64,000 bases of DNA from Rhizobium sullae (GTDB taxonomy: Bacteria; Pseudomonadota; Alphaproteobacteria; Rhizobiales; Rhizobiaceae): contig NZ_FWER01000008.1 in NCBI RefSeq assembly GCF_900169785.1, positions 62,001-126,000 on the forward strand, read 5' to 3'. The notes beneath the pieces were generated by a model. The model did no database searches. It was not told where the DNA came from and saw nothing but the letters and a program-made list of their open reading frames with translations. Every line of letters starts with the position of its first letter. Position 1 is the stretch's first letter. The position numbers and the translations under genes are program-made. Of the stretch, positions 18,125-27,409 are shown piece by piece.

Positions 18125-19216
18125 TTAGAACGAACGCTGCAGGCGGAAGAAGCCCGTTACGCCGTCAACGTCTTCAGCATCGTCGAAATCCTCGGCGACG
18201 TAGTTGACAGTAACCTTCGTGGAGAGGTTCTCAACGATTTCGTAGTCGAGCGTGACACCAGCGCGCCATTCGCTGCCGCCGTCGAATTCGCCTTCAACGT
18301 CGGACTCGATGTTGTTGGTGTACTGAACAGCCGGGGTGATGGTGAACTTGTCGGTTGCCTTGACAGCGTACTGAGCAGCGATTGCCCATTCGCCGTTGGC
18401 GTAGTAGTCCGACACACCGCTTGCCCATACACCGGCAAGACCGAACGTGCCCGGGCCGATGTCTGCGTAGATGATGCCGCGGATGGCGCCCTCTTCACGA
18501 TCGATGTCGTAACCGCCGAGAAGTTCCCAGCTGATGGCACCGAACTTGCCGCCGACAGCAGCATCGATACCGACGTTGTTGCCGCCATCAGTGTACTGGC
18601 CGGGGGTAAGGACACCGTCGATGAAACGGCTTTCCGTACCGGTGTTTGTCAGCTCTTCAACTGCGATACCTGCGTAGAAGTCGCCAGAGTCATACTGGTA
18701 ACGGATCGCGTTGAAGTTGGTGTTGTTGTTGATGGATTCAGTTTCACCGGAGAAGTCGGCATCCCACCAGTTGACGAACTTACCAACGCGGAAGCCAGCG
18801 ATGTCGATGTAAGCTTCATCGATAACGGTGTCGTTCTGAACGTCTTGGCTGTTAGCAGGGCCGTTCGGACGGAAGTTCGCCTGATAGACGATAACGCCGG
18901 TGAGCGGACCGTATTCGGTGTCGCTCTTGGCCGTGAAGGCGACCTGACCGCGGGTACGGGCAGACCAATCTTCGCCGCCGTAGGTCTGGTCAGCAACGTC
19001 ACCAGCAGACCAGTCAACCTGGAAGCGGATGTAGCCCTGGATCTTGAGGCAGGTTTCGGTGCCTGGGATGTAGAAATAACCAGTACCGTAAGCGTCGCAG
19101 ACGCGAACGTATTCAACCGGCTCCGGCTCGGCAGCGACGATGGCGTCGGCAGCCTGGGCGCCGGAAACTACTGCGAGAGCAGCAGCGGAGCCGAGAAGAA
19201 GGCTCTTGATTGTCAT
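18125..19216 (-). CDS. outer membrane porin (RopA family)
   Basis: A protein of 363 residues. The signal peptide MTIKSLLLGSAAALAVVSG ends AQAADA. The mature N terminus runs AEPEPVEYVRVCDAYG, then FYIPGTETCLKIQGYIRFQ, the signature of rhizobial porins. Many alternating beta strands follow, ending in Phe (RLQRSF), the signal for outer-membrane assembly. The ATG at 19216 follows GGAGGT. It is a trimeric channel for small hydrophilic solutes and probably very abundant, fitting the strong RBS and terminator. Two cysteines near the N terminus are usual in this family. Confidence 0.93.
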   Translation of the reverse strand: MTIKSLLLGSAAALAVVSGAQAADAIVAAEPEPVEYVRVCDAYGTGYFYIPGTETCLKIQGYIRFQVDWSAGDVADQTYGGEDWSARTRGQVAFTAKSDTEYGPLTGVIVYQANFRPNGPANSQDVQNDTVIDEAYIDIAGFRVGKFVNWWDADFSGETESINNNTNFNAIRYQYDSGDFYAGIAVEELTNTGTESRFIDGVLTPGQYTDGGNNVGIDAAVGGKFGAISWELLGGYDIDREEGAIRGIIYADIGPGTFGLAGVWASGVSDYYANGEWAIAAQYAVKATDKFTITPAVQYTNNIESDVEGEFDGGSEWRAGVTLDYEIVENLSTKVTVNYVAEDFDDAEDVDGVTGFFRLQRSF

Positions 19217-19760
19217 AGTGACCTCCAATTCAAAGTTTCGATCGGGTCTGGGATTTTTCGCCGTTAGAGCAGCGTTCCCTGCCCCATCCCCATGTTTCAA
19301 GAAGTCGGACGATCAACCGCCCTCGCTTCCGAAGTTGAAAATACAAGACCGCGCCTCTCACGCAATCACCAACTTACGCCTTTGTGGTATTTGCATCCGC
19401 CTTACCGGCGTCCTGTTGCTGAAAGGCCACAAGTTGGGCAGGCGCCGCCGCATTTCTTTATGGTTTGTTAAGAAACTGCCGCTTTTGCAGGGGTTTAGCA
19501 TCACCTCACATATATGGCGCGACGCCTGCTGTGCCGCATTGATACCAATTTCCGGCCAGATTCGGGGGGCTTTTATGACAGCCCGCGACTGGGCCATCGC
19601 TGACCGACACCCGAATGGACCAACGCTTCCGCCGCCGGAATCGCTTGCCGGCGAGGATTGATTCTCTCCAGCCGATTCCACTCGCGGATGGATTCGGTTT
19701 CACGGCATGCGCATCGTCCGGACGGTCGTGCAGGCAAAAGCGATTTTATGATTGATTGGA
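19217..19760. other. porin upstream region, no gene seen
   Basis: 544 bases between the porin start and the tRNA. No convincing gene is present: a 28-codon frame at 19575-19661 has no recognisable content. The region should contain the porin promoter and leader. A TTAA-containing stretch at about 19460-19475 vaguely recalls CtrA half sites, but too weakly to annotate. Confidence 0.5.
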
Positions 19761-19851
19761 TGGCGGAGAGGAAGGGATTCGAACCCTCGATACGCTTTTG
19801 ACGTATACTCCCTTAGCAGGGGAGCGCCTTCGACCACTCGGCCACCTCTCC
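19761..19851 (-). tRNA. tRNA-Ser(GCT)
   Basis: Read on the minus strand, the gene begins GGAGAGG (19851-19845) and ends CCTCTCC-G-CCA (19771-19761), so the CCA end is encoded. The anticodon stem-loop CTCCCCTGCTAAGGGAG has anticodon GCT. A long variable arm (TATACG...CGTATC-like, about 19782-19808) and the T arm GGGTTCGAATCCC are class II serine features. Confidence 0.96.
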
Positions 19852-19934
19852 GGTGGGAGCCCTGATAGAGTCATTCGGCAGGTGAAGCAAGTGCTTTTTC
19901 GGCTTCCGCCCCGGAAGAAAACGATGCTGCGATG

Positions 19935-21152
19935 TCAGGCCAGCAACTGCTTGAGATCGGCGGCGGCGTCCGCCAGCACGGCCTTGTCGGGATTGATTCC
20001 CGTTTCCAGCAGCTTCTTGCCCGTCACATAGGCTTTCGCGTCGTTGATCGCGTCGACGGCGATGAACTGGCCGTTCCTGAAATACCAGATGGAATGGGCG
20101 CCTTCGCGGGCGCCGGGGCGAAGGAGGGTTTCGTCGTAGCCGAGGTTGAAGCCGGCGATCTGCAGCTTCACGTCATACTGATCGGACCAGAACCACGGTT
20201 TCGGCTCATAGGGCGCATGACCGCCGGCGATGACTGCTGCTGCGGCGTCGGCCTGGTCGACGGCGTTCTGCACCGATTCGAGCCTTATCTGCCCATCCTG
20301 CCAGGGCTGCACTGCGCAATCGCCGGCGGCAAAGATCGAAGGGTCCGAGGTGCGGGCGAATTCGTCGACGAGGATGCCGTTGGCAACGTCGAGGCCGGCT
20401 TCCTTGGCCAACTGGTCGTTCGGCACGACGCCAATGCCGACGATGGCGAAATCGATGTCGATTACGGAACCATCAGAGAGCTCGGCGCCACAAACATGTC
20501 CATCCTTGCCGATGAGGCGCTTGAGTCCGGTCTTTTCGCGGATCACCACATCATGGCTCTCATGGATTGCGCGGATGATGTCGGCCGTCTCCTTGGCGGC
20601 GACACGCTGCAAGATGCGGTCGGCCATTTCGATGACGGTCACTTCGAGGCCGCGATAGCGCGCGACGGCTGCCGCTTCGAGACCGATATAGCCGCCGCCT
20701 ATAATAAGAACGCGCCGGCCGGGGCGCATCTCGTCAGCCAGAAGGTCCGCGTCGCGCTTGTCGCGGGCGACATAGACGCCGTTAAGGTCGCCGCCGACGG
20801 CTGCCGGCAGCTTGCGCGGCGCCGAACCCGTGGTCAGTGCCAGCGTGCCGTAGTCAAGAATCGAGCCATCCTGCAGCGCCACCTGCTTCTTGTCGCGGTC
20901 GATCTGCTCGACCCAGGTCGCGAGACGGATTTCGACATTGTTGTCCGGATACCAGTGTTCCGGGCGGAACAGCAGGCGATCGAAGGTCATCTCGCCGAGC
21001 AGATATTTCTTCGAAAGGGGCGGACGCTGGTATGGCAGAACGTCCTCGGCGCCGATGATGGTGATCGGGCGGGTGTCCTGTAGAGCGCGCAGCTTTGCGG
21101 CCATCGCGAAACCAGCCTGCCCCGCGCCGATGATTACCAGTCTGTCCGTCAC
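19935..21152 (-). CDS. ferredoxin reductase-type FAD oxidoreductase
   Basis: A protein of 405 residues. The FAD Rossmann motif VIIGAGQAGFAMAAKL is at the N terminus, the NAD motif VLIIGGGYIGLEAAAVA near residues 146-162, and the second FAD motif IFAAGDCAVQ near 270. A C-terminal reductase domain contains WSDQYDVKLQ. This matches rhodocoxin/putidaredoxin reductases, which pass electrons from NAD(P)H to a 2Fe-2S ferredoxin for a P450 or oxygenase. No ferredoxin or oxygenase gene is adjacent, so the partner is elsewhere. It is followed by the convergent-side tRNA gene. Confidence 0.88.
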   Translation of the reverse strand: MTDRLVIIGAGQAGFAMAAKLRALQDTRPITIIGAEDVLPYQRPPLSKKYLLGEMTFDRLLFRPEHWYPDNNVEIRLATWVEQIDRDKKQVALQDGSILDYGTLALTTGSAPRKLPAAVGGDLNGVYVARDKRDADLLADEMRPGRRVLIIGGGYIGLEAAAVARYRGLEVTVIEMADRILQRVAAKETADIIRAIHESHDVVIREKTGLKRLIGKDGHVCGAELSDGSVIDIDFAIVGIGVVPNDQLAKEAGLDVANGILVDEFARTSDPSIFAAGDCAVQPWQDGQIRLESVQNAVDQADAAAAVIAGGHAPYEPKPWFWSDQYDVKLQIAGFNLGYDETLLRPGAREGAHSIWYFRNGQFIAVDAINDAKAYVTGKKLLETGINPDKAVLADAAADLKQLLA

Positions 21153-21240
21153 GATCCCACTCCCAGAAGCAGCGTCATTATATAAAGGCGAGAGGTACCC
21201 CCCGCCCCTGGCGCCGTCAACAGGAAGCCGATCTTGCCTG

Positions 21241-22356
21241 TCAGCCGATCTCGATCCAGCGGCGCTCGTGGAACGACTGTGCCATGGCGTGAACAGACTT
21301 CTCTATCCTGAGACCGTCTTCGAATGTCACCAAGGACGACGGGGCGCCGGAAATGGCGCGGATCAGTTCGCGGCATTCGATGATCTTCAGGTCGTTGAAG
21401 CCGAGGCCATGGCCAGGTGCGGGAATGAAGCGGTCGTAGGGCTGGTGTGCGGGTGCCGCGAGGATCTTGCGGAAACCCTGCTCCGTGCCACGGCCTTCGG
21501 CCTGGTAGAGTTCGAATTCGTTCATGCGTTCCTGATCGTATGCGATTGAGCCTTTCGAGCCGAATATCTGCAGTGCGATGCGGCCCTTGCGGCCCCAGGC
21601 GGCACGGTTTGCCATCAGCACGGCGGAAATGCCGCCGCCAAGTCGCATCAGGACGTTCGCGCCATCGTGATTCTCGACGGCACGGCGACCTCCCTCCTTC
21701 GTGGGGCGGTCGGCATAAGGCTTCACCATATCTGTAATGACGGCCTCGACGTGGCCAAAGAGATACCAGAGCAGCGACAGCGGATGGACAGCGAAATCGT
21801 CAAGCGCGCCGTAACCGGAAGACAGTTCGCTCTTCCAATAGAAGACGCCGTCCGGGTCGGCCATGAAATCCTCGTCCATCTCAACGCGGATGTGGTTGAC
21901 GGTGCCGATCGCGCCCTCGCCGATCAGCGTCTTGATGTGCCGCATCACCGGGTTCTGGATATAATTGTAGCCGAGCACGGCGACTTTGCCGGAGGCCTTT
22001 GCCGCTTTCAGCATCTGCTCGGCTTCGGCAAAAGCGGGCGCCATCGGCTTTTCGCACCAGACATGCTTTCCGGCTTCGAGCGCCGCAATCGCCATTTCGG
22101 CATGGAACTGGTTCGGTGTAGTAACAGAGACGATGTCGACCTCCGGATCGGCAATCAGCGCCTTCCAATCGGCCGCCGCCTTTTCAAACCCGAATTCGGC
22201 GGCGCGCGATTTTGCGAGGTCCGCATTGCTTTCGGCGAGGTGCACGAGCCTTGGGCGCTCGACATCACCGAAGACAGTTTTCACCGCATTCCAGGCCAGC
22301 GCGTGGCACTTGCCCATATAACCGGTGCCGATCAAACCGATGCCAATTGGCTTCAT
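21241..22356 (-). CDS. Gfo/Idh/MocA sugar or inositol dehydrogenase
   Basis: A protein of 371 residues with the NAD motif IGLIGTGYMGKCHA at the N terminus and the family Lys motif in VWCEKPMA. The C-terminal alpha/beta domain includes WKSELSSGYGALDDFAVHPL with the conserved Asp and His. The ATG at 22356 follows GGAGGTGGTGG. It is divergent from the iolR-like gene, and one GGAA-N6 half operator lies in its leader, so a role in oxidising an inositol isomer or related polyol is likely by context. Substrate specificity cannot be read directly. It is 88 bases from the reductase gene downstream. Confidence 0.88.
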   Translation of the reverse strand: MKPIGIGLIGTGYMGKCHALAWNAVKTVFGDVERPRLVHLAESNADLAKSRAAEFGFEKAAADWKALIADPEVDIVSVTTPNQFHAEMAIAALEAGKHVWCEKPMAPAFAEAEQMLKAAKASGKVAVLGYNYIQNPVMRHIKTLIGEGAIGTVNHIRVEMDEDFMADPDGVFYWKSELSSGYGALDDFAVHPLSLLWYLFGHVEAVITDMVKPYADRPTKEGGRRAVENHDGANVLMRLGGGISAVLMANRAAWGRKGRIALQIFGSKGSIAYDQERMNEFELYQAEGRGTEQGFRKILAAPAHQPYDRFIPAPGHGLGFNDLKIIECRELIRAISGAPSSLVTFEDGLRIEKSVHAMAQSFHERRWIEIG

Positions 22357-22390
22357 TTCCACCACCTCCTCCATGTCCGTGGCGATTTTT

Positions 22391-22404
22391 GGAATATTTG
22401 GACC
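22391..22404. promoter_or_regulatory. partial IolR-like operator
   Basis: GGAATATTTGGACC: its first ten bases are identical to the site at 22533-22546, but the right half is poor (GACC instead of TTTC/TTCC). It lies 35 bases upstream of the Gfo/Idh start codon. Confidence 0.4.
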
Positions 22405-22532
22405 GTTTTGACAAGCCGGCATGGCTGCGTCATCTGCGCCAGGCAACGCCGAACACTGTTCAAAACCCTTCAATTCCACGGGATTAAAAACAGTTAGGAT
22501 CGAAAAGCGAAATCATTTATGCTTTTGAATAT

Positions 22533-22546
22533 GGAATATTTGTTTC
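22533..22546. promoter_or_regulatory. IolR-like operator upstream of the regulator gene
   Basis: GGAATATTTGTTTC fits GGAA-N6-TTYC, the form of palindrome reported for the RpiR-type IolR of Sinorhizobium meliloti. It sits 18 bases before the regulator start codon, where binding would give autorepression. Confidence 0.6.
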
Positions 22547-22564
22547 ATCTTCTGGACCGCCTGC

Positions 22565-23440
22565 ATGGATAACGACCCCAAGAGATTCGTGCGCGTGCCC
22601 CGCGATTTCGAAAGCCTGCGCAGCACGATCATCGAGCGCAAGGCAAGCATGCCGAAGCGGCTGGCGCAGGTCGCCGCCTTTGCGCTCAGCCATCCCGACG
22701 AGATCGCCTTCGGCACAACGGCAAGCATTGCTGCTGCTTCGGATGTTCAGCCGTCGACGCTGGTGCGACTTGCGCATCACCTCGGCTATGAGGGCTTCTC
22801 AGATCTCCAGAGCATTTTCCGCGAGCGGCTGCGCGACAGGACGCTGAGCTATGAGGAGCGCCTTGCCACGCTGGAGCAATCCGGCGGCGCCGACGAGGAC
22901 GCCAATCTGCTTTCAGGGTTCATCGCCGCGGCCACCCAATCCATCAACCGCATGGCGGCGACGGTCGGGACGGAAACATTCACCCGGGCCGTCGACATCT
23001 TGGCTGCGGCGGATACCATATATCTTATAGCGAAACGCCGCTCCTACCCGCTGACGGCGCATATGACCTATGCCTTTTCGAAACTCGGCATCCGCCACCA
23101 GATCGTGGCCTCACCGAACGGGGTCGATCCGGAGATGGTACAGTTCGCAACGCCGAAGGATGCGGCAATCGCGGCCAGCTTCTCACCTTATGCTGCCGAT
23201 AGCCTCAGTCAGGCCGAAGGGCTGGCTGATCGCGGCGTGCCGGTCGTCGCGATCACCGATTCGGCTTTCTCGCCGCTTGCGGCCTGCGCTGCCTGCTGGT
23301 TCGAAGTTGCCGAAGCCGACTTTGCCGGCTTCCGCTCGCTTTCCGCCTCCATGGCGCTGGCAATGGCGCTGCCTGTGGCGATCGCCGAGCGCCGACGCAA
23401 GTTTCACCACCCGAAAACCGCAAAAGAGAAAATGGAATAA
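22565..23440 (+). CDS. iolR: RpiR-family regulator of inositol catabolism (IolR)
   Basis: A protein of 291 residues. The N-terminal helix-turn-helix region (about 15-90) includes SMPKRLAQVAAFALSHPDEIAFGT and ASDVQPSTLVRLAHHLGY. The C-terminal SIS sugar-isomerase domain (about 125-275) binds phosphorylated sugars in this family. Its place directly upstream of iolCDEB and between GGAA-N6-TTYC sites supports the role of inositol-pathway repressor, responding to an inositol breakdown intermediate. The last operator overlaps its own stop codon. Gene symbol by context and family. Confidence 0.85.
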   Translation: MDNDPKRFVRVPRDFESLRSTIIERKASMPKRLAQVAAFALSHPDEIAFGTTASIAAASDVQPSTLVRLAHHLGYEGFSDLQSIFRERLRDRTLSYEERLATLEQSGGADEDANLLSGFIAAATQSINRMAATVGTETFTRAVDILAAADTIYLIAKRRSYPLTAHMTYAFSKLGIRHQIVASPNGVDPEMVQFATPKDAAIAASFSPYAADSLSQAEGLADRGVPVVAITDSAFSPLAACAACWFEVAEADFAGFRSLSASMALAMALPVAIAERRRKFHHPKTAKEKME

Positions 23441-23447
23441 ACATTCC
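23434..23447. promoter_or_regulatory. IolR-like operator overlapping the iolR stop codon
   Basis: GGAATAAACATTCC is a perfect GGAA-N6-TTCC palindrome. Its TAA (23438-23440) is the stop codon of the regulator gene. It sits just upstream of the TTGACA -35-like box (23451-23456) for iolC. Confidence 0.68.
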
Positions 23448-23450
23448 GAA

Positions 23451-23477
23451 TTGACAAAAATACGGAACTAATGTTTC
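23451..23477 (+). promoter_or_regulatory. iolC promoter -35 box with second operator
   Basis: TTGACA at 23451-23456 is a consensus -35 box. GGAACTAATGTTTC (23464-23477) fits GGAA-N6-TTYC and falls in the spacer/-10 zone, so a bound repressor would block RNA polymerase. I cannot place the -10 box with certainty. Confidence 0.6.
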
Positions 23478-23532
23478 ATTATTCAAAATTTGCAGGCGGC
23501 AATGCCCTGCACGAATCCAGCGGGAGGACATC

Positions 23533-25467
23533 ATGGCACAACCGAATCCGGGTCCGCGGCCCGAGCCGTCTCTTGATGTGATCACCATCGGCCGCTCGTC
23601 CGTCGATCTCTATGGCCAACAGATCGGCTCACGGCTGGAGGACATCGGCTCTTTCGCCAAATCCGTCGGCGGCTGCCCGGCCAATATCGCGATCGGCACA
23701 GCTCGCCTCGGCCTCAAGTCCGGCCTGATCACCCGCGTCGGCAATGAGCAGATGGGCCGTTTCATCATCGAGCAGTCGGCGCGCGAAGGTGTTGCGACCA
23801 AGGGCATCAAGACCGACAAGGAACGGCTGACGGCGCTCGTGCTGCTTGCGGTGGAAGGCGAAGGCGTTTCACCGATGATCTTCTATCGTTCGGACTGCGC
23901 CGACATGGCGCTCGACGAAGACGATATTGACGAGGACTTCATCAAGTCGTCGCACGCGGTTCTCGTGTCCGGCACGCATTTTTCCCGCCCGAATACCGAG
24001 GCCGCGCAGCGCAAGGCGATCCGTATTGCCAAGGCGAATGGGCGCAAGGTGATCTTCGACATCGACTACCGGCCGAATCTCTGGGGGCTTGCCGGCCATG
24101 CCGAAGGCTTCGAGCGCTATGTGAAGTCCGACCGCGTCTCTTCCAAAATGAAAGAGACGCTGCCGGATTGCGATCTCATCGTCGGCACGGAAGAAGAAAT
24201 CCTGATTGCTTCCGGCGCGGACGACGTGCTTGGAGCACTGAAGGAGATCCGCCGCCTTTCCGCGGCAACGATCGTGCTGAAGCGCGGCGCGATGGGCTGC
24301 ATCGTCTACGATGGGCCGATTGCCAACGATCTGGAAGCGGGCATCATCGGCCAGGGCTTCCCGATTGAGGTCTTCAACGTGCTCGGCGCCGGCGACGCCT
24401 TCATGTCCGGCTTCCTGCGCGGCTGGCTGAAGGACGAACCGCTGAAGACCTGCGCGACCTGGGCCAATGCCTGTGGGGCCTTCGCCGTCTCCCGCCTGCT
24501 CTGCTCACCGGAATATCCGACCTGGGCGGAGCTCGACTTCTTTTTGAAGAACGGCAGCGAGCATCGGGCGCTGCGCAAGGACGAGGCGATCAACCACATC
24601 CACTGGGCATCGACGCGCAAGGGCAACATTCCGTTGCTGATGGCGCTCGCCATCGACCATCGATCGCAACTCACCAGCGTCTGCGACGAGCTGGGTATCG
24701 ACTACAAGAAGATCGTCGCCTTCAAGCGGTTGGCCGTCGAGGCGGCGGCACGCGTTGCCGATGGCCGCGATGGTTATGGCATGCTGATCGATGAACGGTT
24801 CGGCCGCGATGCCTTCTTCGATGCGGCGGCCAAAAACTTCTCCTGGATCGGACGGCCCGTCGAATTGCCGGGTTCAAAGCCTTTGCGCTTCGAGTTTAGC
24901 CAGGACATCGGCTCGCAACTCGTCGAATGGCCGCTCGACCACTGTATCAAGTGCCTCTGCTTCTATCATCCGGACGATCCGGCCGATCTGAAGAGCGAGC
25001 AGCAGGAGAAGCTGCGCACACTCTTCGAGGCGGCGCGCAAGGTGGGCCGCGAACTGCTGGTCGAAATCATTGCCAGCAAGAACGGACCACTGACCGACGG
25101 CACGATCTCGACTGCCATGGAAGAGCTTTACGCGCGCGGTATCAAACCCGACTGGTGGAAGCTGGAGCCGCAGGCTTCGACAGCTGCCTGGAAGAAGATC
25201 GAGGCCGTGATCGCCAAGAACGATCCGTGGTGCCGCGGTATCGTGCTGCTGGGGCTGGAGGCGCCCGCCGAAGAGCTCGTGAAAGGCTTCGAGGCCACGC
25301 TCGCCGCGCCCTCCGTCAAGGGTTTTGCCGTCGGCCGCACCATTTTTGCCGACGCGGCGCGCGCCTGGCTCTCCGGCAACATGAATGATGAGGAAGCGAT
25401 CGCCGATATGGCCGGACGCTTCCGCCGACTGACCGAGGCCTGGTTGAAAACCCGCGGGCTGCATTAA
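23533..25467 (+). CDS. iolC: bifunctional IolC: 5-dehydro-2-deoxygluconokinase plus DUF2090
   Basis: A protein of 644 residues made of two domains. Residues 1 to about 325 are a PfkB sugar kinase: IGRSSVDLYGQQIG near the start, VGGCPANIAIG, and the catalytic signature GAGDAFMSGF with Asp288. Residues about 340-644 are a DUF2090 TIM-barrel domain, starting near GNIPLLMALAIDHRSQL, a proposed aldolase for the kinase product (IolJ-like role). The fusion is usual in rhizobia. It phosphorylates 5-dehydro-2-deoxygluconate in myo-inositol breakdown. GGAGG precedes the ATG. It is the first gene of the iolCDEB operon, 24 bases before iolD. Confidence 0.95.
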   Translation: MAQPNPGPRPEPSLDVITIGRSSVDLYGQQIGSRLEDIGSFAKSVGGCPANIAIGTARLGLKSGLITRVGNEQMGRFIIEQSAREGVATKGIKTDKERLTALVLLAVEGEGVSPMIFYRSDCADMALDEDDIDEDFIKSSHAVLVSGTHFSRPNTEAAQRKAIRIAKANGRKVIFDIDYRPNLWGLAGHAEGFERYVKSDRVSSKMKETLPDCDLIVGTEEEILIASGADDVLGALKEIRRLSAATIVLKRGAMGCIVYDGPIANDLEAGIIGQGFPIEVFNVLGAGDAFMSGFLRGWLKDEPLKTCATWANACGAFAVSRLLCSPEYPTWAELDFFLKNGSEHRALRKDEAINHIHWASTRKGNIPLLMALAIDHRSQLTSVCDELGIDYKKIVAFKRLAVEAAARVADGRDGYGMLIDERFGRDAFFDAAAKNFSWIGRPVELPGSKPLRFEFSQDIGSQLVEWPLDHCIKCLCFYHPDDPADLKSEQQEKLRTLFEAARKVGRELLVEIIASKNGPLTDGTISTAMEELYARGIKPDWWKLEPQASTAAWKKIEAVIAKNDPWCRGIVLLGLEAPAEELVKGFEATLAAPSVKGFAVGRTIFADAARAWLSGNMNDEEAIADMAGRFRRLTEAWLKTRGLH

Positions 25468-25491
25468 TTAAGAGCATTTGGGAGGTGCCCG

Positions 25492-27342
25492 ATGGGCAAG
25501 ACAATCCGATTGACGATGGCGCAGGCTGTTGCGCATTTCCTAAAGAAGCAGATGACCGTGATCGACGGCAGGAAGGTACCGATCTTCGGCGGCGTCTGGG
25601 CGATCTTTGGCCACGGCAATGTCGCCGGCATGGGCGAAGCTCTCTATCAGGTGCGCGGCGAGCTGCCGACCTATCGCGCACATAACGAACAGGGCATGGC
25701 GCATGCGGCGATCGCCTATGCCAAGGCGAGCTTCCGCCAACGCTTTATGGCCTGCACGAGCTCGATTGGCCCCGGCGCCTTGAACATGGTGACGGCAGCC
25801 GGCGTCGCGCATGTCAACCGCATCCCGGTGCTCTTCCTGCCCGGCGACATCTTCGCCAACCGCGCGCCCGATCCGGTGCTGCAGCAGATCGAGGATTGGG
25901 GCGACGGCACGGTTTCGGCCAACGACGCCTTCCGCCCGGTCTCGCGCTATTTCGACCGCATTACCCGCCCCGAGCAGATCATCACGGCGCTCAAGCGTGC
26001 CATGCAGGTGCTGACCGATCCGCTCGACTGCGGCCCGGTGACGCTCTCGCTCTGCCAGGACGTCCAGGCGGAAGCCTTCGATTATCCGGAGAGCCTCTTC
26101 GAAGAAAAAGTCTGGACGATCCGCCGTCCGCATCCGGACACCGATGAGCTCGCTTCCGCGATCGCGCTCATCAAGTCGGCCGAAAAACCGGTGATCATTG
26201 CCGGCGGCGGCGTGCTCTACTCACAGGCGACGAAGGAACTGACAGCCTTCGCCGAGGCGCACGGCATTCCTGTCGCCGTCAGCCAGGCCGGCAAATCGTC
26301 GATCGACGAGCGCCACCCGCTGGCGCTCGGCTCCGTCGGCGTCACCGGCACGTCGGCTGCCAACTCCATGGCAGAGGAAACCGATCTCATCATCGCCGTC
26401 GGCACCCGCTGCCAGGACTTCACCACCGGCTCCTGGGCGCTATTCAAGAACGACAAGCTGAAGATCCTAGGCCTCAACATCGCCGCCTACGATGCCTATA
26501 AGCATAACGGTCAGCCGCTGGTCACCGACGCCCGCGAGGGCCTGAAGGCGCTGTCGAAGGGGCTTGGCGGCTGGAAGGCGCCGGCAGCACTTGCGGAAAA
26601 GGCGACGAAGGAAAAGAACGTCTGGATGGATGCAGCCAACAAGGCGATGGCTTCCACCAATGCCGCCCTGCCCTCGGATGCGCAGGTTATCGGCGCGGTG
26701 ACGCGCTCGATCGACCTGGAAAAGGCGATCGGCCTTTGTGCGGCAGGCGGCCTGCCGGGCGAGATGCACAAGCTGTGGCCAGCCACAGCCCCCGGCAGCT
26801 ACCATATGGAATACGGCTTTTCCTGCATGGGTTACGAAATCGCCGGCGGCCTCGGTGCGAAGATGGCGAACCCGGACAAAGAGGTCTTCGTTCTGGTCGG
26901 CGACGGCTCCTACATGATGCTCAACTCCGAGCTTGCGACCTCGGTGATGATGGGCATCAAGGTGAATATCGTTCTGCTCGACAACCGCGGCTACGGCTGC
27001 ATCAACCGCCTGCAGATGGAAACGGGCGGCGCGAACTTCAACAACCTGCTGAAGGACTCCTATCACGAAGTGATGCCGGAAATCGACTTCCGGGCGCATG
27101 CCGAGAGCATGGGCGCCATCGCGGTCAAAGTTTCCTCGATTGCCGAACTGGAAAAGGCGATTGCCGATTCGAAGAATAACGAGGGCACCTCGGTCTTCGT
27201 CATCGACACCGACCCGCTGATCACGACGGAAGCCGGCGGCCACTGGTGGGATGTCGCAGTGCCGGAAGTGAGCCCTCGCCAACAGGTCAACAAGGCGCAT
27301 GCGGCTTACGTAAAGGCACGCGCCGCCCAGCGCGTCGGCTGA
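25492..27342 (+). CDS. iolD: 3D-(3,5/4)-trihydroxycyclohexane-1,2-dione hydrolase
   Basis: A protein of 616 residues of the thiamine-diphosphate enzyme family. The N-terminal catalytic Glu is in YRAHNEQGMAHAA. The central NAD/FAD-like domain holds VIIAGGGVLYSQA. The ThDP motif GDGSYMMLNSELATSVMM ends in DNRGYGCINR. It opens the cyclohexane ring in inositol catabolism to give 5-deoxy-glucuronate. GGGAGG precedes the ATG. It lies between iolC and iolE. Confidence 0.96.
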   Translation: MGKTIRLTMAQAVAHFLKKQMTVIDGRKVPIFGGVWAIFGHGNVAGMGEALYQVRGELPTYRAHNEQGMAHAAIAYAKASFRQRFMACTSSIGPGALNMVTAAGVAHVNRIPVLFLPGDIFANRAPDPVLQQIEDWGDGTVSANDAFRPVSRYFDRITRPEQIITALKRAMQVLTDPLDCGPVTLSLCQDVQAEAFDYPESLFEEKVWTIRRPHPDTDELASAIALIKSAEKPVIIAGGGVLYSQATKELTAFAEAHGIPVAVSQAGKSSIDERHPLALGSVGVTGTSAANSMAEETDLIIAVGTRCQDFTTGSWALFKNDKLKILGLNIAAYDAYKHNGQPLVTDAREGLKALSKGLGGWKAPAALAEKATKEKNVWMDAANKAMASTNAALPSDAQVIGAVTRSIDLEKAIGLCAAGGLPGEMHKLWPATAPGSYHMEYGFSCMGYEIAGGLGAKMANPDKEVFVLVGDGSYMMLNSELATSVMMGIKVNIVLLDNRGYGCINRLQMETGGANFNNLLKDSYHEVMPEIDFRAHAESMGAIAVKVSSIAELEKAIADSKNNEGTSVFVIDTDPLITTEAGGHWWDVAVPEVSPRQQVNKAHAAYVKARAAQRVG

Positions 27343-27409
27343 TCGGCTGCTGCCATTTTACCGGAAGAGCGGTCCCGCTCGTCCAACAATGCCTTTAAGG
27401 AGACTATTG

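Noticed and set aside
19440..19480. Possible CtrA-type site upstream of the porin
   Set aside because: Only a loose TTAA-containing resemblance; half sites of this kind occur by chance.
19575..19661. Short plus-strand frame between the porin and tRNA
   Set aside because: Only 28 codons, no good ribosome site and no recognisable sequence.
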